From contig CAMDQC010000015.1 in assembly GCA_945905735.1 (NCBI GenBank), forward strand, positions 1-54,341: DNA of 54,341 nucleotides. The letters are read 5' to 3'. The notes beneath the pieces are model-generated. The model was given only the letters and a program-made list of their open reading frames with translations, was not told the origin of the DNA and made no database searches. The stretch comes from Prosthecobacter debontii. GTDB lineage: Bacteria > Verrucomicrobiota > Verrucomicrobiia > Chthoniobacterales > Chthoniobacteraceae. Both the position numbers and the translations under genes were made by a program. Of the stretch, positions 8,939 to 17,115 are shown in pieces (positions within the stretch are counted from its first letter, which is position 1; each line of letters opens with the position of its first letter).

Positions 8939-10246
8939 CTACGTCCTTGCCGCTTCCACCGCAGTGGGGATGACTGTCTTTTGCAGCACCTTGGAGTTGC
9001 GTCCGCTGGCGTCGTATTTTTTCCGGCGCTCGGGGGGGAGTTCGTCGGGGGTGACTTCTGCGTAGCCGCCTTTGGCGACGAAGTAGTTGAAGGCTTGGGT
9101 GCTGAGGGCGAAGAGGGCTCGGGCTCCGCGCTGGGCGACGAGTTGCTCGGCGAAGGCCATGAGCTTGCGCCCGTAGCCTTGGCCTTCGTGGTGCTTGGAG
9201 ACGTAGAGGCAGGCGAGCTCGGCTTTTTGCGCTTCGGGGTAGAGATGCACGGCGACGCAGGCGACGAGTTGGCGGTCAATTTCGAGCACCCAGTAGTCGT
9301 CGAGCTGGGCGAGGATGTCGGCGCGGGTGCGCTTCACGAGTTCGGCGTGTTCGACGCTTTGCTTGATGAGGTTGAGCACGGCGCGGATGTCTTTTTTGAA
9401 GACGCGGCGGATCTGCTGGTAGTCGTTGCCGTAGATCATGGTGCCGACGCCTTCGGTGCTGAAAACCTCGGCGAGCAAGGCTTCGTCGGCGTTGCCGTTG
9501 ATGATGTGGACGCGGGGGATGCCGTTGCGGCAGGCGCGGGCTCCGGCTTCGACTTTGGAGAGCGTGTTCCTGTCCACGAGTGAACGTTTCTTTTTCACGA
9601 TCTCGTCGGCCTCGGAGATGGAGAGTTGCTGGAGGAGTGTGCCGCCAATGAGGACGCCGTCGCGGGCGGAGAGGTAGATGATTTTCATCGCCTGCATGGC
9701 CTCGGCGACTTCGAGGGCGATGGTGTCGCTGTTGACGCGGAAGGTGCGCCCTTCGCCGTCGAACCCGATGGGCGGGATGACGGGGATGATGCCCGCATTT
9801 AAGAAGAGGGTGAGGGCTTCGCGGTCCACGCGCTCGACGCGCCCGGTGTGCTGCTGGTCCACGCCGCCGATGATGCCCCACGGGTGGGCGATGATGATGT
9901 TGGCGTAGGTGGCGCGGAGGTCCACGCTGGTGAGCCCTTGCATGATGTCGTTCATCAGCGTCGTGGCGGCGTCGAGGCCGACTTTGAGCGTGGGTTCGTC
10001 GGTGATGCCGATGCCGTCGGTGCTCGTGAGCGTGACGCCGCGATCTGCGGCGAGGCGCTCGATTTGCAGGGCTGCGCCGTGGACGAGGATGATCTTCACG
10101 CTCAGTGAGCGGAGCACGGCGAGGTCGAGGAGGATGTTGGAAAAATTCGCCGAAGCAGCGACTTCACCATCCACTGCGACGACGAAGATTTTCTCCCGGA
10201 AACGTGGGACGTAAGTGAGTATGCCGCGCAGATCAGAAACCTTCAT
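8939..10246 (-). CDS. argA: amino-acid N-acetyltransferase (N-acetylglutamate synthase)
   Basis: Catalyses acetyl-CoA-dependent acetylation of glutamate, the first step of arginine synthesis, in the cytoplasm. The N-terminal ~290 residues form an amino-acid-kinase fold (IILVHGAA, GRVERVD, NSDTIALEVA), which normally binds arginine as feedback inhibitor. The C-terminal ~130 residues form a GNAT acetyltransferase with the acetyl-CoA loop GQGYGRK. The length (435 residues) matches two-domain bacterial ArgA. I use the ATG at 10246; the codon before it is a TTG and adds only one residue. No clear Shine-Dalgarno sequence is visible. It lies between the epimerase gene (upstream, about 55 bases away) and the GloVer gene. 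No other arg gene is in the window. Confidence 0.92.
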   Translation of the reverse strand: MKVSDLRGILTYVPRFREKIFVVAVDGEVAASANFSNILLDLAVLRSLSVKIILVHGAALQIERLAADRGVTLTSTDGIGITDEPTLKVGLDAATTLMNDIMQGLTSVDLRATYANIIIAHPWGIIGGVDQQHTGRVERVDREALTLFLNAGIIPVIPPIGFDGEGRTFRVNSDTIALEVAEAMQAMKIIYLSARDGVLIGGTLLQQLSISEADEIVKKKRSLVDRNTLSKVEAGARACRNGIPRVHIINGNADEALLAEVFSTEGVGTMIYGNDYQQIRRVFKKDIRAVLNLIKQSVEHAELVKRTRADILAQLDDYWVLEIDRQLVACVAVHLYPEAQKAELACLYVSKHHEGQGYGRKLMAFAEQLVAQRGARALFALSTQAFNYFVAKGGYAEVTPDELPPERRKKYDASGRNSKVLQKTVIPTAVEAART

Positions 10247-10300
10247 CAAATGTGCGCGTCTTGTGTGGCGATTCGCGGCGGGTGTGAAGCGAAAAGTCGC

Positions 10301-11269
10301 CTACGCGAAGTCTTCGGGCGCGATTTTTTTCCAGTGCTGAAGGGAGCTGGCGAAATCGTATTGGAACTCGAAGCCGAGATCGATGAGCCGCTGGGGGACG
10401 ATGTGAGTGGGCGTGGCGGCTTTGCGCACGCGGACGGGGTGAATGGGCGACTTGCCGCCGGTGAGCTTTTGGACGACGTGTGCGGCCATGACGAGTGCGG
10501 TGATGGGGAGGCGGACGACGCTGCCTTTTCTCCCCACGGCTTCGCCGCTGAGGCGGACTAGTTCGCGGAGGGGCTCGGTCTCGCGCTCGACGTAGTTGTA
10601 GATGAGGTGCGGCTCGGCTCGGGCCATCATGAAGTCGATGCTCTCCAGCAGGCCGTAGATGTAGCCGTAGCTTTTGCGGATGCCGGCGTCGCCGGGGAAA
10701 AAGAAGCGGCCTTTTTTCACCGCGCGGATCATGCGGAGGATGTTACCGCGGTCGCCGGGGCCGTAGATGACGCCGGGGCGGCAGACGATGAGGCGGCGGC
10801 CCTCGACGGAGCGGAGCCAGACTTCGTGGATCAGCTCGGCGGCGTGCTTGGTGATGCCGTAGTGGGTCTTCGGGTAGTTTGGCGAGGCCTCGCTGGTCGG
10901 CCCGGTGGTGGGGCCGTAGCTGGCGATGCTGCTGGTGAAGTAAAGATTCTGGCAACCGCTTGCCACGGCGAAGGCGCACACGTTGCGCGCTCCGTGGAGG
11001 TTTGTGTCGTAGTATTCGTGCGGCTCGTGGCCGGGCTCGCGGTGGACGGCGGCGAAATTAAATATCCACTCGGCGGTGAGCGCGGCCAGCTCTCCGGCGA
11101 TGGGTTTGCGCACATCGTGTTCGATGAAACGGGTGCGCTCGGGAAGTGAATGGGCGGGCTTTTTCACGTCCACGAGCACGAGTTCGTCGAACTTCCCCGC
11201 AGCGGCAAAATGCCGCGCAAGCATGGTGCCGATGTAACCGTTTCCTCCAAAAATAATGCAACGTCGCAT
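10301..11269 (-). CDS. NAD-dependent epimerase/dehydratase (SDR family)
   Basis: A 322-residue extended short-chain dehydrogenase. The nucleotide-binding glycine motif GGNGYIG is at residues 8-14, and the catalytic pair is in YGITK (Tyr-X-X-X-Lys). The fold resembles UDP-sugar 4-epimerases and related sugar-nucleotide enzymes; the exact substrate cannot be read from sequence. I start at the ATG at 11269, directly before RRCIIFGGNGYIG; a TTG seven codons upstream is less likely. It is the first gene of a possible four-gene minus-strand run with argA, the GloVer protein and the desulfurase. These share no obvious pathway, so co-transcription is only suggested by spacing. Confidence 0.88.
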   Translation of the reverse strand: MRRCIIFGGNGYIGTMLARHFAAAGKFDELVLVDVKKPAHSLPERTRFIEHDVRKPIAGELAALTAEWIFNFAAVHREPGHEPHEYYDTNLHGARNVCAFAVASGCQNLYFTSSIASYGPTTGPTSEASPNYPKTHYGITKHAAELIHEVWLRSVEGRRLIVCRPGVIYGPGDRGNILRMIRAVKKGRFFFPGDAGIRKSYGYIYGLLESIDFMMARAEPHLIYNYVERETEPLRELVRLSGEAVGRKGSVVRLPITALVMAAHVVQKLTGGKSPIHPVRVRKAATPTHIVPQRLIDLGFEFQYDFASSLQHWKKIAPEDFA

Positions 11270-11301
11270 GGCACGATTCAGTCCCCACAACCGGCCTTAA
11301 T

Positions 11302-11356
11302 CGCAAGCAAACAGTTCGGGCTTGCGAAAAGAGGCGCGAAGCCGGAGATTCGCGCC
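11302..11356. repeat. two adjacent hairpins upstream of the epimerase gene
   Basis: CGCAAG (about 11302) pairs with CTTGCG (about 11322). GGCGCGAA (11333-11340) pairs perfectly with TTCGCGCC (11349-11356) around an 8-base loop. They lie between the divergent epimerase start (11269) and the RNA candidate beginning near 11400, so they may form a cis-acting element or mark an upstream transcript end. No U-tract typical of a strong terminator follows on the plus strand. Confidence 0.4.
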
Positions 11357-11399
11357 GCATGAAAAAGATGCTCCTACACCTTGTACCCGTCGTTTTTTG

Positions 11400-11585
11400 G
11401 ACTGACGGAGACACAACCAAACCGATGCCTCGCGATCCTCACGTGGGCCGCACAGTCGAATGCTTGGACGGTGGGCACGGCACTGGCATGTTCGCGGGAT
11501 CCGTAGCGGACTCCGTGCGTTCCAATCCCGCACACTGAAAACCTTTATGCAAGTGCCCGTCTGCTGTCCGGTAGGCGGGCTTTTT
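11400..11585 (+). ncRNA. candidate structured non-coding RNA, unassigned (6S-like in outline)
   Basis: There is no protein frame here, but the plus strand can form a long irregular rod that ends at a rho-independent terminator. GACGG (11404-11408) pairs with CCGTC (11557-11561). CAGT (11453-11456) pairs with ACTG (11534-11537). TTGGA (11464-11468) pairs with TCCAA (11521-11525), and GCACGG (11475-11480) with CCGTGC (11513-11518). An inner TCCG-TAG-CGGA hairpin lies at 11500-11510. The size (about 165-185 bases) and the large open bubble between the closing stem and apical arm recall 6S RNA, but I cannot match conserved 6S bases with certainty. It could instead be a leader of the downstream kinase gene. 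Confidence 0.4.
11555..11585 (+). terminator. rho-independent terminator of the RNA candidate
   Basis: GCCCGTCT (11555-11562) pairs with AGGCGGGC (11573-11580), 8 pairs with one G-U, around a 10-base loop, and is followed at once by TTTTTGCTT. No plus-strand protein gene lies before it, since the upstream gene is divergent. It therefore most likely ends a non-coding transcript or acts as an attenuator about 80 bases before the kinase start. Confidence 0.75.
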
Positions 11586-11665
11586 GCTTATTCCGCAAGA
11601 TGTAGTAGGGTGGTGGCGCTTCATCCGACGGCTCGCACGCCGTTTGCTAAATCGACCGTCGCTCC

Positions 11666-14509
11666 ATGTCCGCCACAATTCCAGCCTTGAAAACGCCAGC
11701 TTCCCAAACAGAACCTTGTCCCGCGTGCGGTGCGGTGCTCGACGTTACAGGGGCCCAGATTTTTGCGGAGCGGACGTGTCCTGTCTGCTCGTCGGCTATC
11801 AATGTCCGGCGGAAATTCGGGCATTACGAGCTGATGGAGATCGTCGGTCGCGGCGGGCAAGGGCTCGTGTACAAGGCAGTGGACAATAATCTGAACCGTC
11901 TCGTCGCGCTGAAGCTGTTGCGCACCGAGTATGCAAACGATGCCGAGTTCGTCCGGAAATTCGAGAGCGAGGCGCACATCACAGCGTCCATCAACCACCC
12001 GAATATCGTCCGGGTATTTTCGTTCGGCACGGACGAAGGCCACGTCTATCTCGCGATGGAGCTCGTCGCCAAAGGCACACTCGACGACCTCATGGAAAAG
12101 CTGGGCCGTGTGCCGGAAGCCAGGGCGCTGCAAATCGGCATCGAAGTCGCCCAAGGACTGCGCGCCGGCCACGAGCAAGGGCTGATCCACCGCGACGTAA
12201 AGCCGGGCAACGTGCTCTTCGGCGAAGACGGCTCGGCAAAGGTGGTGGACTTCGGACTGGCGATGTTTCTCGAGCAGGCCGCCAGCGACGACGGCGAGAT
12301 TTGGGGGACTCCTTACTATCTTTCTCCCGAACGGTTAAACCGCGTGCCTGAGGATTTTCGCAGCGATATTTACTCGCTCGGCGCGACACTTTTTCATGCC
12401 ATCGCAGGGCGCCCGCCGTTCGATGCGGTGGACTCAACGGGCGTCGCGATGAAGCACATCTACGCCAACGCCGTCAGTATCCAGTCGTGGGCGCCAGACG
12501 TGACGAATGCGACCACTTTCGTCATCGGTCGCACCCTTTCAAAGAACGCCGAGGACCGCTACGCCAGCTACGACGAGTTCATCGAACAGCTTCAGTTTGC
12601 CCGCGATGAAGCACTCACCAAAGCAAAGGGACGTGCGACCAAGCAGCAGAGCCGCGTCGTCATCGAAGACGCCGGCTCGCGGAAAGCAAACAGCCTCATC
12701 ACCATCGCCACCCTCGTCGTCCTCATCGCCGGGCTCAGCGTCGGCGGTTGGATATTGATCAAGTCACGCGGACAAAAAAAACAACAAATCGCGGACACCT
12801 CCAGCTTGGCCTCATTCGGCACGGGCTGGATGGATGCACGGGAGCAACTCGCCAGTGGCAAAAGCGCGCAAGCGATAGAATCCTTCCGTGCACTTGCGGA
12901 GTCCTCAAGTGGCGACCAGCGTGCGTGGGCTATTATTCTCCAAGCGCTCTCACACCAACTCTCTGGCAACCCGCAAGCTGCATCCTCATCGCTCGGAAAG
13001 CTCGACTCCTCGACGCCGCACGGGAAATTCTTCGCCAACTTCGCCTCGACGCTCGCATCCTCGGCCCCCGTGTCCGCGACCTCTGCCGAATCCTACAACC
13101 ACGGAAACTACGAATCCGTCGCTGCACTTTTCCTAGCCATCAAAGCATACGAAGCAGGCGATTTGGAAGTCGCCCGAGTGCTTTTTCGACAGTTCACCAC
13201 CGGCAGCCACCAGCGCGAATACGAATTCCTCTCAGAGCTTAAGAAAATCGCCCGTCCGTTTGAGGACGAGTTCACGACCTTCGGAATGGTAACCAATACT
13301 CTGAACTCCGCGAAAAACCCCACCGAACGCAACACTGCCCTCAGTGCCCTTAAAGCCTTCCAATCAAAGCTGCGCCCAAATAGCCGCCTTTTGCCCAAAG
13401 TAAAAGCGGCCATCGCCGCCGCAGACAAAACCGCTGCTGTAGAAGCCGAGCAGCGCAAAGCCTCGAATCTAGCGACAGGGGCCAAACTTTCCGTCTCTGC
13501 GTGGAACCAAGGAAAAGACGACAAACCAGAATTTGCGATCGATGGAGATTTAACCACTCGCTGGAGCTCTGGAGGCTCTACTAATAAGTGGATGCAATTC
13601 GACTTTGGCTCTCCAAAGGCCGTCAGCCGCTGGGCAATGCGCCTCGCCCTGCCTCCCTCGATGCCTGGCTCGAAGACCCCTCACCGCCTCCGCGACTTCA
13701 AACTCGAATACAGCGACGACTCGACCGCATGGAAAACAGCCGACGATGTTTTTGGTAATCGCTCCGACATCATCGACCGCCTCGTCAAGCCATTCACCGC
13801 CCGTTATGTCCGCATCACCATCCCCGTAGGCTCTTGGGACCCGAAAGACAAATCCGCCCGCATATTCGAGGTCGAGTTAACCGATGCGGCGGCGCAGTCA
13901 AAGGCCTCATATGAGCCAGCAGAATCCGTTGCTATCCGTTTCTCCCCGGATTCTCCGCTCGCGCTGCATCCAGTCGGCCCCATGACGATCGCTGGGACTG
14001 CCGCGTTTGATTCGAAGAACGGGCGCTACGTCATCAAAGGCAGCGGTGAAGACGTCTGGGGCCCGCAAGATTCCTTTCACTTTGCGCAACAATCCGTCGA
14101 AGGAGACTTCGAGATCATCGCCCGAGTCACCAAAGTCGAAGGCCCGCATACGTGGAGCAAAGCCGGTATAATGGTCCGCAACGACTTCAGCAAAGAATCC
14201 GCGCACGCCATGCTTGCCGCCGGTCCTAAAGAAAAAGCCCAGTTTCTCTCCCGCAAAGACCCCGGGAAAATTTCCACAACCGCCATCCTCGAAAAGCGCG
14301 CGCTCCCCATCTGGTTTAAGCTCGCGCGCACCGGCCCCCTCATCACCGGCTACGAATCTCCCGATGGTCAGGCATGGACCAAAATCGGTGAAGAAACCCC
14401 TACTGGGCTCGGCCCGATCGCCATCGTGGGCATCTTCGTCTGCGCCCACCAAGCCGGGGCACTCGGCACAGGCGAATTCGACAACGTATCGATCAAAAAG
14501 TCGAACTAG
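11666..14509 (+). CDS. transmembrane Ser/Thr protein kinase with extracytoplasmic F5/8C-like and DUF1349-like domains
   Basis: A receptor-like kinase of 947 residues. An N-terminal zinc-ribbon-like module has Cys at 18, 21, 38 and 41. The kinase domain (about 52-310) has GRGGQG, the ATP lysine K83, HRDVKPGN (H175, D177), DFG (D195) and GTPYYLSPE. One membrane helix lies near 343-365. Outside follow a helical region, a discoidin/F5/8C-like beta-sandwich (DGDLTTRWSSGG ... ARYVRITIP), and a C-terminal concanavalin-like DUF1349-type domain (GDFEIIARVTKVEG ... KAGIMVRND). Binding of an external sugar or polymer signal is inferred from these domains. The ATG at 11666 is the first start that leaves the zinc module intact. 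It is convergent with a small lipoprotein gene. Confidence 0.9.
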   Translation: MSATIPALKTPASQTEPCPACGAVLDVTGAQIFAERTCPVCSSAINVRRKFGHYELMEIVGRGGQGLVYKAVDNNLNRLVALKLLRTEYANDAEFVRKFESEAHITASINHPNIVRVFSFGTDEGHVYLAMELVAKGTLDDLMEKLGRVPEARALQIGIEVAQGLRAGHEQGLIHRDVKPGNVLFGEDGSAKVVDFGLAMFLEQAASDDGEIWGTPYYLSPERLNRVPEDFRSDIYSLGATLFHAIAGRPPFDAVDSTGVAMKHIYANAVSIQSWAPDVTNATTFVIGRTLSKNAEDRYASYDEFIEQLQFARDEALTKAKGRATKQQSRVVIEDAGSRKANSLITIATLVVLIAGLSVGGWILIKSRGQKKQQIADTSSLASFGTGWMDAREQLASGKSAQAIESFRALAESSSGDQRAWAIILQALSHQLSGNPQAASSSLGKLDSSTPHGKFFANFASTLASSAPVSATSAESYNHGNYESVAALFLAIKAYEAGDLEVARVLFRQFTTGSHQREYEFLSELKKIARPFEDEFTTFGMVTNTLNSAKNPTERNTALSALKAFQSKLRPNSRLLPKVKAAIAAADKTAAVEAEQRKASNLATGAKLSVSAWNQGKDDKPEFAIDGDLTTRWSSGGSTNKWMQFDFGSPKAVSRWAMRLALPPSMPGSKTPHRLRDFKLEYSDDSTAWKTADDVFGNRSDIIDRLVKPFTARYVRITIPVGSWDPKDKSARIFEVELTDAAAQSKASYEPAESVAIRFSPDSPLALHPVGPMTIAGTAAFDSKNGRYVIKGSGEDVWGPQDSFHFAQQSVEGDFEIIARVTKVEGPHTWSKAGIMVRNDFSKESAHAMLAAGPKEKAQFLSRKDPGKISTTAILEKRALPIWFKLARTGPLITGYESPDGQAWTKIGEETPTGLGPIAIVGIFVCAHQAGALGTGEFDNVSIKKSN

Positions 14510-14523
14510 TCGGCCCGCCTCTT

Positions 14524-14943
14524 CTACCGCTCGAACTCCTTGCGGCTGATGGGCACGAGATTCGTATGTCTGGCGACTTGCAGCCGCAAATTCATACGCG
14601 CGGTGTTAGAGGGGATGACAAAACCAGGCCCTCGGTAAAAGTTCTCCTTACTTCCATGGGTGATCTTCATCTCCGTGACGTACGGACCGGGTGCAAGATT
14701 CAAGTCTCGACTTGCATTGAGCCCGAGTTCCGCTTGCGCAGCGGTCGCCTCGCCGCTGCGGACTTTAAGGAAAAGCGCTGACGCTGCGGCATTGGTAATC
14801 GTGGTTTTAACGGAACCTTGGCCGATGTATTCAGTGGTCCAATCGTTCGCGGCTGGCGGGGCCACGAGCGCGGTGCGCGCGGGCTGCCTCGAAGCGCAAC
14901 CGGTGAAGAACATGAGGAGGAGAGCGATAGTGGTGAGTTTCAT
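14524..14943 (-). CDS. small lipoprotein of unknown function
   Basis: A 139-residue protein with a clear lipoprotein signal: a hydrophobic run ending LLLMFFTGC, with the lipid-carrying Cys at residue 16. The mature part is short and beta-rich, with no family I recognise. Its ATG overlaps the stop of the adenosine deaminase gene as ATGA, which indicates translational coupling. It is the last gene of the PSD1-AEC-ADA run. An outer-membrane or periplasmic location is predicted from the lipobox. Confidence 0.75.
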   Translation of the reverse strand: MKLTTIALLLMFFTGCASRQPARTALVAPPAANDWTTEYIGQGSVKTTITNAAASALFLKVRSGEATAAQAELGLNASRDLNLAPGPYVTEMKITHGSKENFYRGPGFVIPSNTARMNLRLQVARHTNLVPISRKEFER

Positions 14944-16034
14944 CGTTGGGAGGCTGACTCATTGCCAGTGCGTTTTACAGCATTATATCCCGGCTTAATC
15001 ACGTCGTAGATCAGCCGCAATCGTTCGTCGAAATGGATGAACGCGCTCTTCATCGCGTTGATCGTTACCTTCTCCAAATCACCCAGTCCCAACCCGAACT
15101 GCGCTACAGCAATGGCAAACTCCTTCGTCATCGTCGTATCGCTCATCAGCCGGTCGTCCGTGTTGATCGTCACTCGTAATCCGCGGTCGTGGTACATTTT
15201 AAACGGATGCTCCGCCATCGACCGCACGGCGCCCGTGTGGACGTTTGAGGAAAGACACATCTCCAGCGGGATGCGGCGGTCGAGAACGTACTGCGCCAAC
15301 GAGCCAAGGTGCGTGATTTTTCCATCCACGACGTGCATGTCGTCCGCCAGTCGCGTGGCGTGGCCCAGCCGATGTGCTCCACACATTTGTAGCGCCTGCC
15401 AAATGCTTGCCACGCCGAACGCCTCCCCCGCGTGCAGCGTGGAGAAAAAGTTCGCCCGCTGGATCGCCTGAAACGCGTCCGCGTGCTTCTTCGGCGGGTA
15501 CCCGGATTCCTCGCCAGCCAGATCAAACCCCACGACTCCACGGTCGCGAAAGTCGATCGCCAACTCCGCCCACTCCAGCGAATCCGTGCGGTGCCGCATC
15601 CCGCAAATGATGAGCCCCCAGCGCACGCCATACTTCTCCTCGCCTCGCCGAAAGCCGTCCACCGCCGCCTGCACGACAGCCTCCGGCGTCAACCCGCGCT
15701 CCAGATGGAAGCAAGGCGCGAAGCGGCTCTCCGCATACACGACACCGTCCTCGTGCATGTCTTCGATGAACTCAAACGCCACCCGCTCAATCGCCGCCCG
15801 CGTCTGCATCACCGCACACGTATGCGCGAAGCCTTCCAAGTATTCCGGCAGCGAGCCCTTGTTCGCTCCGCGATGAAACCACGAGCCCAGCTCCGCCGCA
15901 TCGTCCGTCGGCAACCCATGGTAGCCGCAGTCCTCTGCCAGCGCGATCACCGTCGCCGGTCGCAACCCGCCATCCAGATGTTCGTGGAGCAATACTTTGG
16001 GGATTCGTTGAAGCAGAGCGGTATCGAGGTTCAT
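14940..16034 (-). CDS. adenosine deaminase family protein
   Basis: A zinc amidohydrolase of 364 residues that deaminates adenosine or a related purine (adenine, 6-aminodeoxyfutalosine). The metal ligands are visible: H17 and H19 in LLHEHLDGG, a His in HAGE, a His in RLGHATR, and the Asp pair in INTDDRLMSDT. The Glu of the HAGE motif is the expected proton donor. The length is normal. It overlaps the downstream lipoprotein by ATGA and follows an AEC transporter by 45 bases. Which 6-aminopurine it uses cannot be decided; no futalosine-pathway gene is adjacent, so plain adenosine is the default. Confidence 0.9.
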   Translation of the reverse strand: MNLDTALLQRIPKVLLHEHLDGGLRPATVIALAEDCGYHGLPTDDAAELGSWFHRGANKGSLPEYLEGFAHTCAVMQTRAAIERVAFEFIEDMHEDGVVYAESRFAPCFHLERGLTPEAVVQAAVDGFRRGEEKYGVRWGLIICGMRHRTDSLEWAELAIDFRDRGVVGFDLAGEESGYPPKKHADAFQAIQRANFFSTLHAGEAFGVASIWQALQMCGAHRLGHATRLADDMHVVDGKITHLGSLAQYVLDRRIPLEMCLSSNVHTGAVRSMAEHPFKMYHDRGLRVTINTDDRLMSDTTMTKEFAIAVAQFGLGLGDLEKVTINAMKSAFIHFDERLRLIYDVIKPGYNAVKRTGNESASQR

Positions 16035-16079
16035 GCGCCCACGTTACCCAATGCCGCGCGAAAAAGCCACACGCAGCTT

Positions 16080-17084
16080 CTAGCCCCAAAGCCACGCCGC
16101 CGCTGGCCATCTCAGCAGCGCGATGAGCGCGGTGACGGTGAACATGCTGAAGATCGTGGACCAAAAAACTGCGCCCGATGCGTACTCCGTATCGGCCTTA
16201 AACTCGTGCGCAATCAGCGCCGTGTTCACCGCCGTGGGGAAGCTCGTGCTGAGGATCATCGCCTTTGCCAAGTCGCCGTGAAACTGAAACACCCGCACGA
16301 GCGCAAAGCCCACCAGCGGCCCCACGAGCAGCCGCAGCACGAGCGCCCAGCGAAGACGCGGAAGCGCCGCCCCGGCCTTCGACTTCGAGAGCTGCACGCC
16401 GAGCGTCACGAGGGCGACGGCGACGAGCCCATCATGGAAATACTTCAGCGGCACCCACAGCCAGCGCATCCCTACCATGTCTAAGATCGGCCACGAAAGC
16501 GTTGCGGTATTTTCGCTCACTGCCACGTCCATATCGGGCGTGATGGGTCCGAAAATCGCGCGGACGATCAGCGCAATAATCACCGCCCACACCGAAGTCT
16601 GCCGGAAGATCGGCGCGAACGCGCGAAAGCCCGTGTGCTTTGCCGAGGAGAGAAGGAACACGCCGAGCGTGAAGTTGCCGATATTCTGCACGAGGATCAC
16701 GAACACCTGCAGCGCCTCTGCGGGGCCGGGGAAAGCGAGGTGCATCAGCGGGATGCCGTAGTTCGCCGAGTTGTAGAAAATGGATGCGATTTGCAGCGAC
16801 CGCGTCTGCTCCCGGGTCGCCTTGGTGAACCTCGCGACGAGCGCCGCGATGGCGAAGAGCACCACCACGACCGACACCGTGTAGCCCACGGCTCTCAGCG
16901 CCTCATTGCCGCTCAGTCGCGTCGTCGTCAGCTCGTAAAAGATGAACGCCGGGACGAACAGATTGAGGTTCAGCTTCACCACCGTCGCGAGGTCGACGCC
17001 CCACTTCCTATCGAGCGCCCAGCCTGCGCTGAACATGATAAGAATCGGCAGCAGCACTTGCGCGAAGACGGTGAAGATGAGCAT
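16080..17084 (-). CDS. AEC (auxin efflux carrier) family transporter
   Basis: An inner-membrane permease of 334 residues with about ten hydrophobic helices in two halves, as in the AEC/BASS-fold family. The discontinuous-helix region SIFYNSANYGIPL near the end of the first half and STSFPTAVNTALIAHEF in the second half are family landmarks. Substrates of bacterial AEC proteins are mostly organic anions such as malate, but the substrate here is unknown. It lies 31 bases after the PSD1 gene and 45 bases before the deaminase gene on the same strand. A second, unrelated-context AEC gene lies at 34150-35100. Confidence 0.88.
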   Translation of the reverse strand: MLIFTVFAQVLLPILIMFSAGWALDRKWGVDLATVVKLNLNLFVPAFIFYELTTTRLSGNEALRAVGYTVSVVVVLFAIAALVARFTKATREQTRSLQIASIFYNSANYGIPLMHLAFPGPAEALQVFVILVQNIGNFTLGVFLLSSAKHTGFRAFAPIFRQTSVWAVIIALIVRAIFGPITPDMDVAVSENTATLSWPILDMVGMRWLWVPLKYFHDGLVAVALVTLGVQLSKSKAGAALPRLRWALVLRLLVGPLVGFALVRVFQFHGDLAKAMILSTSFPTAVNTALIAHEFKADTEYASGAVFWSTIFSMFTVTALIALLRWPAAAWLWG

Positions 17085-17115
17085 GAAAGTCCACCTTCCT
17101 ACGCAGCCCGCGCGC

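Noticed and set aside
11400..11585. tRNA-Sec or tmRNA at this locus, because GTTCCAATCCCGC resembles a T-arm
   Set aside because: The T-stem would have a mismatch, and there is no acceptor stem, no anticodon arm with UCA and no tag-peptide frame.
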